NCBI GenBank assembly: GCA_009783355.1
Contig: WRHH01000021.1
Span: forward strand, 1-42,949
Length of the DNA stretch: 42,949 nucleotides
DNA from: Synergistaceae bacterium
GTDB taxonomy: Bacteria > Synergistota > Synergistia > Synergistales > Aminobacteriaceae
Direction of reading: 5' to 3'
A program made the translations under genes and the position numbers. This document shows, piece by piece, positions 26,152 through 34,162 of this stretch. The notes beneath the pieces were generated by a model. It saw nothing but the letters and a program-made list of their open reading frames with translations. It was not told the DNA's origin and made no database searches. The number at the start of each line of letters is the position of its first letter. The stretch's first letter is position 1.

Positions 26152-27240
26152 CTATAATCTCTTTTGGGTTTTCTTAATGGTAATCCCAATAAAGAATAAC
26201 CCTATAACCGCTAGTTTCAACATATTTGGAAGAAGGACGCCCCAGACGTTGCCCGCTAAAAAAAGTGTCTGCAAGCATATTACTAAATAACGCGACGGCA
26301 GAATAGCGGCAAGGATTCTCTGCGGAAGCGGCATTGAGCTTACCTCGAACAGGAATCCGGATAGCAGCACCGTGGGCATAAATGCGGATAGCAAAGCACC
26401 AAATGACGCCAAAAACTGGCTTTTTGTAACTGTAGATATAATAAGTCCTTGCCCTAAAGCGGACAGCATGAAAAGAGAAGAGACGCAAAAAAGCATAAAG
26501 ACTGATCCTCTAAACGGGACGTTGAAAAGCCAAACCGATATCCCAAGGCTGAGAAAAGTGGACAGTGTTGCCAGTAGATAATATGGAATCAGTTTTCCGA
26601 GTAAAATCTCAAACGCGCTGAGCGGTGTGGAAAGCAAAGCTTCCATTGTGCCGCGTTCCCATTCGCGCGCGACTACAAGCGATGTTAGCATCGTGCCTAT
26701 TAGAGCCATTATCATTGCCATTATTCCTGGAATTATTGAATACCGGCTGTCTATTTCGTTGTTGTACCAATATCTCGAAGCGAGGTCTACCGGAGTTATC
26801 GCGCCGTATTTTTGTTTTATCCATTGCGAAATAAGCCCCAAGCTGAAGTTTTGAACAATTCCGCCTGTATTCGGGAAAGTCCCGTCTATTATAAGCCCTG
26901 CCGTGGCTGCCTGACCGGTGTGGATGGAAGCGGAAAACCCATTCGGAATGACGAGAACTGCCTTCAGTTTATCCGATACGAGGTGGGGTAATAGTTCCTG
27001 CCTCACAGTCGAAGTTGAGGGAATAAAGTACTTGCTGCCGTAAAACTGCGCCGCTAAATCCCTTGCTTCGTACCCGTTGTCCTCAAGGGCGAGTCCAATA
27101 TGAATATCCTTTGCGTCAAGCGACAATCCGTATCCGAACATAAACAACAAAAACATTGGCAGTATAAAAGCGATTATTAGGCTGCTTGGATCACGAAATA
27201 TCTGAAGGGTTTCTTTTTTAATCAATGCTAAAAGGCGCAA
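26152..27240 (-). CDS. ABC-2 type exporter permease (YbhS-like)
   Basis: Encodes 362 residues starting at TTG 27240, supported by GGAGGAAA seven bases upstream. Same architecture as the next gene: N-terminal helix (LIIAFILPMFLLFMFGYGL), a periplasmic domain, then a five-helix domain with VVAREWERGTMEALLSTPLS. It is the first gene of the exporter cluster, which reads permease-permease-[TA module]-adaptor-ATPase; in E. coli ybhGFSR the adaptor and ATPase come first. A promoter must lie in the ~155 bases shared with the divergent nitroreductase gene. Confidence 0.92.
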   Translation of the reverse strand: MRLLALIKKETLQIFRDPSSLIIAFILPMFLLFMFGYGLSLDAKDIHIGLALEDNGYEARDLAAQFYGSKYFIPSTSTVRQELLPHLVSDKLKAVLVIPNGFSASIHTGQAATAGLIIDGTFPNTGGIVQNFSLGLISQWIKQKYGAITPVDLASRYWYNNEIDSRYSIIPGIMAMIMALIGTMLTSLVVAREWERGTMEALLSTPLSAFEILLGKLIPYYLLATLSTFLSLGISVWLFNVPFRGSVFMLFCVSSLFMLSALGQGLIISTVTKSQFLASFGALLSAFMPTVLLSGFLFEVSSMPLPQRILAAILPSRYLVICLQTLFLAGNVWGVLLPNMLKLAVIGLFFIGITIKKTQKRL

Positions 27241-27395
27241 TTATTTCCTCCAAAAAAATTACTCTCATCAGTTAAGGAATGATAGCATATTCTGATATTA
27301 ATTTATCAGGCGTTCCGTAAGAAATATGATAAAATTCGTTTGTTTCATTATATTTCTATTGCTGCTAAAAATTAAATTTGTGGGGGTATGAACTG

Positions 27396-28037
27396 ATGAA
27401 AATATTGTGCGCGGTTTTGTTGATAGCTTTTTCTATTGTTTCCGTTGCTTTTGCGGATGTTGAGCTTCCCGCCCCTAAGACTGAAGGCGGGATTGGAGTT
27501 TTCGACGCTGTTGAACTTCGCGCGTCTGCCAAAGGAGGCAGTTTTCCATCCTTGAAATTGGATAATGAGGATTTATCTCAAATCCTCTGGGCTGCATCCG
27601 GACGAAACAGGGATGGCAAAGGCTGGACTGTCCCGATGGCAAGAGGCTTGAAGCCATACTGCAAAATATACGTAGCGGATGAGAGCGGAGTACACCTGTA
27701 TGACAAGGAAAATCACAAGTTGATGGAAGTATCGAAAAAGGACATAAGGTCAAGCATTGCTAATCAGGAATTTGCAAAGACGTCTCCATGTTCCCTTATA
27801 TTTGTAACTGATATGGAAACCCTTCAGGGTGGATACAGCGATAAGGAACTGGCATATCATTTCGCTTCAGTCGCGGTAGGGGCAATGACGCAGAATATTT
27901 ACATCGCAGCGGCTTCAATGAACCTTGGCGCAAGATATATCTACGGAATAAATCGCGCCTTTATCCACGAAGAACTGAATATTTCAAAAGATGACTCCGC
28001 TGTATGTATATTGCTGATTGGAAAATACGCGCGGTGA
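27396..28037 (+). CDS. Exported nitroreductase-family protein (SagB-like)
   Basis: Encodes 213 residues. ATG at 27396 follows TGGGGGT; the start at 27378 would lie on the ribosome-binding site. A signal peptide is apparent (MKILCAVLLIAFSIVSVAFA). The mature part has nitroreductase features: VELRASAKGGSF near the N-terminus where FMN-phosphate contacts usually lie, LSQILWAASGRNRDG, and a C-terminal segment with VGAMTQNIYIAAASMNLGAR. Similar exported oxidoreductase-like proteins occur in anaerobes. The substrate is unknown. It is followed after 10 bases by comEA. Confidence 0.85.
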   Translation: MKILCAVLLIAFSIVSVAFADVELPAPKTEGGIGVFDAVELRASAKGGSFPSLKLDNEDLSQILWAASGRNRDGKGWTVPMARGLKPYCKIYVADESGVHLYDKENHKLMEVSKKDIRSSIANQEFAKTSPCSLIFVTDMETLQGGYSDKELAYHFASVAVGAMTQNIYIAAASMNLGARYIYGINRAFIHEELNISKDDSAVCILLIGKYAR

Positions 28038-28047
28038 TGAATAAATA

Positions 28048-28827
28048 ATGTTCTCAAATTTGAGCGAAAAAACGAAAGCTGCTTTATTCTTGGCCTTGGG
28101 GATGGGATTATTTCTCTTAGCCGGAAGTTTGGTGCATTTTTTCCCAAAGTTTAACCTGATAGAAAATGTACCGATAGAGAAAAACAGTTCACAATCTTCA
28201 TCAATTGATGAGCTTTATAGTAACCTTTCAAATACGGATACTGATAAACGAACATTAAAATCGGAAGAGATTTATAGATCTGAAATCCAAAGCGTGCAAA
28301 CTGAAGTTGACGACAGATGGGTTTTATACGTGACCGGCAGTGTAAAAAACCCCGGAATATATAAACTGCAGGCGGAGGCCAGAGTGTTTCAATTAGTGGA
28401 AGCGGCTGGCGGGTTTACCGCGATGGCTGATACTATAGCTGTGAATATGGCCGCCCGCCTGCAGGATGGAGATCATTTGCACGTCCCAAAAATCAATGAG
28501 AATAGCTCAACGATTAATGGCAGAAGCCAAACTATAACCGGTGCAAACAGCGTGGCGGCTAATAATTCGCAGAACAAGCAAAATAATGGCGCCGCGACAA
28601 GAAACCAGAGGTCAAAAAAGAATCCGCAGAGTAAAAGTATCAACTTGAATACTGCAACGGCAGCGGAACTACAGACGCTCCCCGGAATAGGCCCCGCTTT
28701 ATCCGAAAGAATAATTCAGTATAGGAACAAAAATGGCAGATTCAAAGTTGTTTCCGATCTGATACATGTTCAGGGTATAGGCGCCAAGGTACTTGATTCA
28801 ATTGAACCGTTCGTTTTCGTGAGATAA
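28048..28827 (+). CDS. comEA: ComEA-family competence DNA-binding protein
   Basis: Encodes 259 residues. N-terminal membrane anchor (ALFLALGMGLFLLAGSLVHFF), a linker, an SLBB-type domain (~90-150: YVTGSVKNPGIYKLQ, VFQLVEAAGGFT), a low-complexity Asn/Gln/Ser linker (~150-195) and a C-terminal double helix-hairpin-helix (~197-259: INLNTATAAELQTLPGIGPA and LIHVQGIGAKVLDSI). In competent bacteria ComEA binds incoming double-stranded DNA in the periplasm and hands it to ComEC, which is encoded 4 bases downstream. Confidence 0.94.
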   Translation: MFSNLSEKTKAALFLALGMGLFLLAGSLVHFFPKFNLIENVPIEKNSSQSSSIDELYSNLSNTDTDKRTLKSEEIYRSEIQSVQTEVDDRWVLYVTGSVKNPGIYKLQAEARVFQLVEAAGGFTAMADTIAVNMAARLQDGDHLHVPKINENSSTINGRSQTITGANSVAANNSQNKQNNGAATRNQRSKKNPQSKSINLNTATAAELQTLPGIGPALSERIIQYRNKNGRFKVVSDLIHVQGIGAKVLDSIEPFVFVR

Positions 28828-28831
28828 CAGC

Positions 28832-30223
28832 TTGAAAAATTCACCGGCGCTTCTGATTCTTATAGCTATTTCCTTTGAAATAGCCTGTTACAATTTTGTC
28901 AAAAATCCGCTTTTTCTCGTATTGATATCATTTATAGTGATTTCATGCGCGTGTTTTATATTCCGGGCAAAGGGGAAAAACACGCGCATTATAACATTAA
29001 CAATATTATTTTTAACAATTCTCTGTTCTTTCAGGATAGCGGCGGTATTATCCGCTCCGCCTCCGGAAACTGCGAAAGTTGAGCTACCTGGTGTTATTAC
29101 AATGAGCAGCGCATTCGGAAGAGGACACGCGCTGATTGTGCAGACGGGCGAGGGGGATTACTTAGTCAAGCGCCCTAAAGACGAAAATTATAACCTTGGA
29201 GAGGCGCTCTCGCTTAGAGGTTGGATCAAGCCGTTTCCGGTCATAGATGATAACTCGAAATTCGACGAGGCGAAATTTTGGAAGTCAAAAGGAGTCAGAG
29301 CGGAACTTGCTGTTTCGAGCATTGAGAGGGGAACAAGCGGAGAAGCTAACTTGCATTCAATCAGACAGTGGATCCATGATAAAATAAAATCAATTCCAAA
29401 TACCCTGCGAGGATATCTTGACGCCATGTGGACAGGGTTGAGAGATGCGGAGCTTAACGAGAAACATCAACGTTGGGGAACTTCTCATTTGCTGGCTGTT
29501 TCCGGTTTTCACGTAGGGCTTATTGCGGGATTGATTGAATCGATTTTTTATTTTTCACGGTTTCGCTTTCGTTTACGCGGGATTATATCGTCTATTTTCA
29601 TGTGGATGTATATCCTCATATCGGGGGCTGCTCCAAGCGCGATAAGAGCGGCTTTTATGTTCCAGACAGGCATTATTGCCGGTATTATTGGCCGCCGCGT
29701 ACATGCCGTTAATTCCGTTGCGGTTGCCGCAACTGCAATGCTCTTATATTCGCCTTTTTTGTTCTGGAATGTCGGATGGAGGCTTTCAGTTATTGCTGCC
29801 TTAACCATAACAGCTCTAACAGAGATAATCTTGGACAAAAAATTTAAACCATGGACATGGTCAATTATTCCTCCAGCAGTTACCATTACGACTTATCCAG
29901 TTGTTTCTTCTGTATTTGGAAGCGTCCCTGTTGTCGGAGTCGTATTAAATTTAATCGCTGTACCATTTTTTGCATTTGCTTTTCCTTTTATTTCCATAGT
30001 AGCTTTTATCGGAGTCCTGCAAAACGTGACGGACGCCAGCTTAAGGCTGTACGGATACATCGCGGATTTCTTTACTTGGATACTCCCGTGGCGCGTGCCA
30101 TACAACACATTTTTGTCGATGTTCTGCGTACTGTTTTTTTATGGGTTGATGTGTTCAGTGCTTAAGAATAGGGAGGAGTTAGGAGTGAGGAGTGAGGAGT
30201 TAGGAGTTAGGAGTGAGGAGTGA
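28832..30223 (+). CDS. comEC: ComEC/Rec2-family competence channel, short form
   Basis: Encodes 463 residues from TTG 28832; there is no ATG near the expected N-terminus. N-terminal hydrophobic pair and soluble DUF4131-like region (~1-170), then the multi-helix competence domain (~180-445) with the signature HLLAVSGFHVGLIAGLI and the segment GAAPSAIRAAFMF. ComEC transports one DNA strand into the cytoplasm. Full-length ComEC usually has 700-800 residues with a C-terminal metallo-beta-lactamase-like domain; that is missing. The last ~16 residues (EELGVRSEELGVRSEE) are encoded by GGAGTKA heptamers, so the gene may have been cut by the repeat, or the family here is naturally short. Confidence 0.88.
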   Translation: MKNSPALLILIAISFEIACYNFVKNPLFLVLISFIVISCACFIFRAKGKNTRIITLTILFLTILCSFRIAAVLSAPPPETAKVELPGVITMSSAFGRGHALIVQTGEGDYLVKRPKDENYNLGEALSLRGWIKPFPVIDDNSKFDEAKFWKSKGVRAELAVSSIERGTSGEANLHSIRQWIHDKIKSIPNTLRGYLDAMWTGLRDAELNEKHQRWGTSHLLAVSGFHVGLIAGLIESIFYFSRFRFRLRGIISSIFMWMYILISGAAPSAIRAAFMFQTGIIAGIIGRRVHAVNSVAVAATAMLLYSPFLFWNVGWRLSVIAALTITALTEIILDKKFKPWTWSIIPPAVTITTYPVVSSVFGSVPVVGVVLNLIAVPFFAFAFPFISIVAFIGVLQNVTDASLRLYGYIADFFTWILPWRVPYNTFLSMFCVLFFYGLMCSVLKNREELGVRSEELGVRSEE

Positions 30224-30237
30224 GGAGTGAGGAGTGC
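30175..30237. repeat. Heptanucleotide tandem repeat, nine GGAGTKA units
   Basis: Nine consecutive seven-base units, GGAGTTA or GGAGTGA, the last reading GGAGTGC. The array covers the 3' end of comEC and its stop. Two inverted copies (GAACTCC TAACTCC) lie at 30884-30897. Confidence 0.9.
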
Positions 30238-30283
30238 AATGTCATTAAGTTTAGCAAAATGACAAAAGCGACTCAATTTAAAC

Positions 30284-30506
30284 GTCTTTGCGACCGCGAG
30301 CGTAGCGTGACGGGAAGCAATCCAGAAAGCTAAATAGTAAGATAAAAGATAAAAAAACTCTGGATTACCATGAAACGATAGTACCAAAATACCAAAAACC
30401 ACTGGATTGCCGCGCCGCAAAATACCTATCGCTTCGCTGGCACTTCTGTCGCTACGCTCCTCCTGAGACGCGGGCGTAAAGAGCGGCTTCGCCGAGGCGC
30501 AAAGAC
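30284..30506. mobile_element. 223-base MITE-like unit with nested inverted repeats
   Basis: Perfect nine-base ends GTCTTTGCG (30284-30292) and CGCAAAGAC (30498-30506). Inside, CAATCCAG (30318-30325) is matched by CTGGATTG (30402-30409), with another half-copy at ~30360. The GCGAGCGTAGCGTGAC and GAGCGTAGCGACA stretches resemble dispersed bacterial repeats ending in GCAATCCAG. No coding potential. It abuts the broken transposase start, so it probably inserted there or joined by recombination. Confidence 0.55.
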
Positions 30507-30507
30507 A

Positions 30508-30554
30508 GAGATCGTGCTTCTGCCTTTTGAGACATCAATACCAACAGCGTTCAT
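30508..30554 (-). pseudogene. IS110-family transposase, first ~15 codons only
   Basis: ATG at 30554 lies behind GGAGG. The frame reads MNAVGIDVSKGRSTI, the N-terminus of IS110-family (DEDD) transposases including the first catalytic Asp in GIDVSK. The match stops where the MITE-like unit begins (30506); the frame then runs as unrelated basic sequence to a stop at 30426. The remaining ~380 codons are not in the window. Confidence 0.7.
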
Positions 30555-30638
30555 AATGTACCTCCAAGAAATAAGATTATTAAATCGGTACCCGGGAATT
30601 ACTCAACGTCGATTCAATCTACTTGGTTACGCGAACGC

Positions 30639-30817
30639 AACTTGCCGATGTATGGTCGGTAAGCTGAACAACCTGCTAAAAACGAACGCAGCGCTGAGAG
30701 GCCGGCTGACAGTCTTTGCGACGGACGTATATAGCACAAGACGTGATGCGTCAGACCGATTACCCTCTCAGTTTAGTTTGGACGTAAGTAATAATAAAGC
30801 GCGGCTGGCTACCGCGC
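30639..30817 (-). ncRNA. Candidate relic bridge RNA in the IS110 left end
   Basis: IS110 elements carry a structured non-coding RNA in the region upstream of the transposase. This leader folds, on the minus strand, into three parts: hairpin GCGCGG/CCGCGC (30817-30812 with 30804-30799); a long stem CTGAGAGG/CCTCTCAG (30771-30764 with 30701-30694) containing an inner CTGAC/GTCAG stem and a large loop; and hairpin AGCTTACCGA/TCGGCAAGTT (30665-30656 with 30648-30639). The span of ~180 bases is close to the 177 bases of the IS621 bridge RNA. Structure is seen by eye; function is inferred. Confidence 0.35.
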
Positions 30818-30906
30818 CTTATCCGTAATCTTAATTGTAGTAGACGTGAGATTTTGACAGGTTACTCTTAACTTAATGACGTTGAACTCCTAACTCCTCA
30901 TTCACA

Positions 30907-31368
30907 CTAAACGCATACGTCAACCCATTTTTTGGCGCCTGAGCTCAAAAAAAGTTCTTCGCAAGTTAGCTTGACGGAACTGTTTTCGCTGCCGCAGGCG
31001 GGATAGACCGCGTCGAATCTCTGCATGGAAATGTCAAGATATATATTTGCTTCTTTATTTACACCGAAAGGGCAGACTCCTCCAACCTGATGTCCGGTCT
31101 TCTCTTCGACTTTGTCCGGAGACAGCATTTGTGATCTTAAACCAAACTCAGCTTTGAATTTCGCTCCGTTCACCTTCATGTCCCCCGCTGTTACGATTAG
31201 TATGCAGCCTTCCGGCGCCGCAAAAGACAGAGTTTTTGCTATTCTTGCGGGCTCAACGCCCGCAGCCTCGGCTGCAAGCTCAACAGTTGCGCTTGAAACT
31301 TCAAATACCTTCACTCTGTCCTCCAAGCCAAATTTTTTTAAGTGATTCATCGCTTTTTCAAAACTCAT
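30907..31368 (-). CDS. YbaK/EbsC-family aminoacyl-tRNA deacylase
   Basis: Encodes 153 residues from ATG 31368 behind AAGGTG. Family features: FEVSSATVELAAEAAGVEP (N-terminal helix), IAKTLSFAA, ILIVTAGDMKVNGAKFKAEF with the conserved lysine of the active pocket, and GHQVGGVCPFG, the editing-pocket loop. YbaK-type proteins hydrolyse mischarged aminoacyl-tRNAs, classically Cys-tRNA-Pro, in the cytoplasm; related subfamilies differ in specificity and I cannot choose between them. The stop codon lies 9 bases from the inverted heptamer repeat. Separated from recG by ~190 bases. Confidence 0.9.
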   Translation of the reverse strand: MSFEKAMNHLKKFGLEDRVKVFEVSSATVELAAEAAGVEPARIAKTLSFAAPEGCILIVTAGDMKVNGAKFKAEFGLRSQMLSPDKVEEKTGHQVGGVCPFGVNKEANIYLDISMQRFDAVYPACGSENSSVKLTCEELFLSSGAKKWVDVCV

Positions 31369-31468
31369 ATTAACACCTTCCTATATTTACAGCTGTATTG
31401 TTTAAACGCATGTCGCCTAGTGTACATCCACTACGGTCATGAATTCAGCAATTCAAAGTATTTAGCTC

Positions 31469-31487
31469 GGGCGGCTACAAGCCGCCC
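31469..31487. repeat. GGGCGGC/GCCGCCC hairpin, dispersed repeat copy
   Basis: GGGCGGC (31469-31475), loop TACAA, GCCGCCC (31481-31487): a perfect seven-base stem between ybaK and recG. Related units occur at 37637-37657 (degenerate) and 42687-42711. It could also end the recG transcript, although no T run follows. Confidence 0.6.
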
Positions 31488-31559
31488 CTACCCGTAAAAC
31501 CTTCTACGTTACCAAATCATCCATGTCTTTGAATTTCATTCCGAATTACGCATTGCCTT

Positions 31560-33605
31560 TCACGCTGTTCCTGCAATATCCAACGCTGTCCCTATTCTTT
31601 CCATAACCGCTTTCAGCAATAGCGGCTCACTTTTCAATTCAGGGTCAGAATCCAGCAGTTTCTCCGCTTCGGCTCTTGCTTCGAGTAGAATTTTGCGATC
31701 GCGAATTAAATCCGCAACGCGAAAATCGGTTATGCCATGCTGCCGAATACCGCATACCTCTCCCGGGCCTCTCAGTTTCAAATCTATCTCTGCTATTTTA
31801 AACCCGTCAGCCGTTTGTGTCATGGCCTCTATCCTCTCTCCGCCTTCCGGGGTTTTGGGGTTGGAAACAAGTATGCACCAACCTTTTTCCGCCCCCCTCC
31901 CTATTCGCCCTCTCAGTTGATGCAACTGTGAAAGCCCGAATCTATCGGCGCCTTCAATAACCATTATGGAAGCATTAGGCACGTCAACTCCAACCTCAAT
32001 CACTGAAGTCGAGACGAGAAGGTCAATGTTGCCGCTCTCAAATTCCTGCATGATGCTGTTCTTCATGTTTCCGTTGAGCCTTCCATGCATTAATTCCGTT
32101 CGCAGTCCAAGACAGTTTCGAAGCTCGTCGCATCTGTTTACAGCAGAAGCAATATCGATATTTTCGCTGTCCTCAATGAGCGGGCATACCCAATATATTT
32201 GGCGTCCCAAACGCGCGCCCTTCTTCACGAACTGTAGAACATTTGCTAGTTTTGAGTTTGACACAGCGCGAGTCTCCACAGGCTGCCTTCCCGGAGGCAG
32301 TTCATCAATTACTGACACTGAAAGGTCGCCGTATACCGACAATGTCAAAGTGCGCGGGATTGGCGTCGCCGTCATGACAAGCACATGTGGGTGCATTAAC
32401 GGAAACCCCTTTGAAATTAAGGATTGTTTCTGTAACACTCCGAATCTATGCTGCTCGTCGACTATTACTAATCCTAACGATGAGAATTCAACGTTTTCGC
32501 TCAACAAAGCGTGCGTTCCAATAACTATTTTAATCTCCCCGGTCTTAAGCCCTTCAATTACCGATTTTCTCTCTTGCGTATTAAGCGATCTCGAAAGTAT
32601 GGCAACATTTGGCAGCATTTTGCTTAATCTGGCGTAATGCTGCTGAGCCAATATTTCAGTCGGGACCATGAGCGCTCCCTGTTTTCCGCTGTCCAACGCT
32701 GCGCACAGAGCTGCCGCAGCTATCACTGTTTTTCCTGATCCTACGTCTCCCTGTAAAAGCCGATTCATGGGGTGAACTTTCTTTATGTCATCAACGATTT
32801 CATTTAGCACTCTACTTTGTGCTGCCGTAAGTGAAAATGAAAGAGATGCGAGAAAACTATTGAATTTGCCTCCCGGAATAATATTAGGAGCAGCTTTGGA
32901 TTCTATCATTCTTTTCCTGAGCCCAAAACCGACCTGTAATAGAAAAAATTCGTCAAAGACAAGCCTCTTACGCGCTTCGGCCCACACAGAACGGTCGCTT
33001 GGATGATGAAGAGTTTCTATCGCCTGAGCAAGCGAGATATTTTTTCTTATATTTTCCGGGATGAAATCGGATAATTTAGGAAGCACTGCTTCGATAGCGG
33101 AATTAATTATACGCCGGAGCATTTTTTGAGAAAGCCCTGAGGTTGTGGGGTAAACGGGCATGATGCCCAAATTAGCGTCACTCTCGTCATCAAGGACTTC
33201 CAGTTCCGGCGATGTAATTTGCCACAAACCGCGAAACTCCACTTTGCCGTATAACGAAACTAGTTTGCCGGGTGTGAGTGTCTTTTCCAAATTTGGAATG
33301 TTAAACCAAACTGCTTGCGCAGTATTTCCCTCTTCATCACAAATCAAAGCTGAGGTTACGGTAAACTTTTTTCTATTGGTTGATCTTTTTTCCACTGCTG
33401 CAACGCGGGCGATAATGAGGCTTTTCTCTCCAACCTTGTTGACGCGCAGCGACGATATTTTTGTAGGAGTTCTTCTATCTTCATATCGGTATGGAAAATA
33501 AAAAAGAAGATCTTCTGATTTTGTTATTCCAATTTTAATCAGAAGATTCTCCCGCTGTTCTCCTACACCTTTTATATATCGTACAGAATCAGAAAGCTCA
33601 ACCAA
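31560..33605 (-). CDS. recG: ATP-dependent DNA helicase RecG
   Basis: Encodes 681 residues from TTG 33605, placed 12 bases after the divIVA stop behind TAAGGT; a GTG at 33644 would add 13 unrelated residues. Order of features: wedge/OB domain (~50-160), helicase Walker A QGDVGSGKT, motif DEQH (LVIVDEQHRFG), motif III MTATPIPRTL, and the C-terminal QLRGRIGRG with the RecG-specific TRG-like hairpin region. RecG rewinds stalled replication forks and branch-migrates Holliday junctions. Last gene of the queD-recG train. All motifs are intact. Confidence 0.96.
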   Translation of the reverse strand: MVELSDSVRYIKGVGEQRENLLIKIGITKSEDLLFYFPYRYEDRRTPTKISSLRVNKVGEKSLIIARVAAVEKRSTNRKKFTVTSALICDEEGNTAQAVWFNIPNLEKTLTPGKLVSLYGKVEFRGLWQITSPELEVLDDESDANLGIMPVYPTTSGLSQKMLRRIINSAIEAVLPKLSDFIPENIRKNISLAQAIETLHHPSDRSVWAEARKRLVFDEFFLLQVGFGLRKRMIESKAAPNIIPGGKFNSFLASLSFSLTAAQSRVLNEIVDDIKKVHPMNRLLQGDVGSGKTVIAAAALCAALDSGKQGALMVPTEILAQQHYARLSKMLPNVAILSRSLNTQERKSVIEGLKTGEIKIVIGTHALLSENVEFSSLGLVIVDEQHRFGVLQKQSLISKGFPLMHPHVLVMTATPIPRTLTLSVYGDLSVSVIDELPPGRQPVETRAVSNSKLANVLQFVKKGARLGRQIYWVCPLIEDSENIDIASAVNRCDELRNCLGLRTELMHGRLNGNMKNSIMQEFESGNIDLLVSTSVIEVGVDVPNASIMVIEGADRFGLSQLHQLRGRIGRGAEKGWCILVSNPKTPEGGERIEAMTQTADGFKIAEIDLKLRGPGEVCGIRQHGITDFRVADLIRDRKILLEARAEAEKLLDSDPELKSEPLLLKAVMERIGTALDIAGTA

Positions 33606-33616
33606 AAGACTATACC

Positions 33617-34162
33617 TTAGTATTCTTCTGTGCTCTCCCTCCACATTGAGAGAGTATCAGCATAATCTTTTGCGAGCCTTTCGCTCTTTTCGATAAAAAG
33701 TATTCTTTCTTCTTTTAGCTTTATAATTGAATCTTGTATTTCTTTCACTTCATCCTCCGCATCAATAATCATTTGTTCTCTATCAAGATGGGCTTGTTTT
33801 AGAACTCTTTCTCCTTCTTGAATTATTTTCTGGCATTTTTCCCTTGCTTCATTCAGTAAGTTTTCCGCCCGAGCTTCTTGTTCTGCAACGGAACGCTGAC
33901 CATCAAGCACTATTTGCTTAGCTGCTCTTTGAGCGGCAAAAAGGGTATCTTGAATCGAGTCCTTCATCTCTTCATATTCTTTTTGCTCCGATTCAAGTTG
34001 AATTATTACCCGCTCAAGCTCCTCTATCCTCGTTACATAAATCTCAACATCTTCGCTGATTTGATCGAGAAATTCGTCTACTTCCGCAACAACATACCCT
34101 CCAAAAGTAGACTTTTTTAACATGCGGGCTTCTATATCCCGCGCTCTCAGAAGATCCTCCAT
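33617..34162 (-). CDS. divIVA: DivIVA-family cell-division/polarity protein
   Basis: Encodes 181 residues. The N-terminal ~55 residues (LLRARDIEARMLKKSTFGGY, EVDEFLDQISEDVE) are the DivIVA lipid-binding domain, with the usual F-G-Y-VDEFLD spacing. The rest is a continuous coiled coil rich in Glu, Lys, Gln and Leu up to residue ~170. It binds curved membrane at septa and poles and recruits partners. The ATG shares its A with the sepF stop (TAATG). Confidence 0.93.
   Translation of the reverse strand: MEDLLRARDIEARMLKKSTFGGYVVAEVDEFLDQISEDVEIYVTRIEELERVIIQLESEQKEYEEMKDSIQDTLFAAQRAAKQIVLDGQRSVAEQEARAENLLNEAREKCQKIIQEGERVLKQAHLDREQMIIDAEDEVKEIQDSIIKLKEERILFIEKSERLAKDYADTLSMWRESTEEY

Larger units (their letters stand above)
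30241..30880. repeat. Mosaic element bounded by inverted GTCATTAAGTT copies
   Basis: GTCATTAAGTT at 30241-30251 and its exact complement AACTTAATGAC at 30870-30880, each flanked on the outside by heptamer repeats in opposite orientation, enclose ~640 bases without an intact gene. Inside are a 223-base inverted-repeat unit, an IS110 transposase start and a structured leader, listed separately. Confidence 0.6.

Noticed and set aside
30514..30828. 104-codon plus-strand frame in the mosaic element
   Set aside because: It crosses the complement of the IS110 leader and transposase start, has no ribosome-binding site and no protein-like features.
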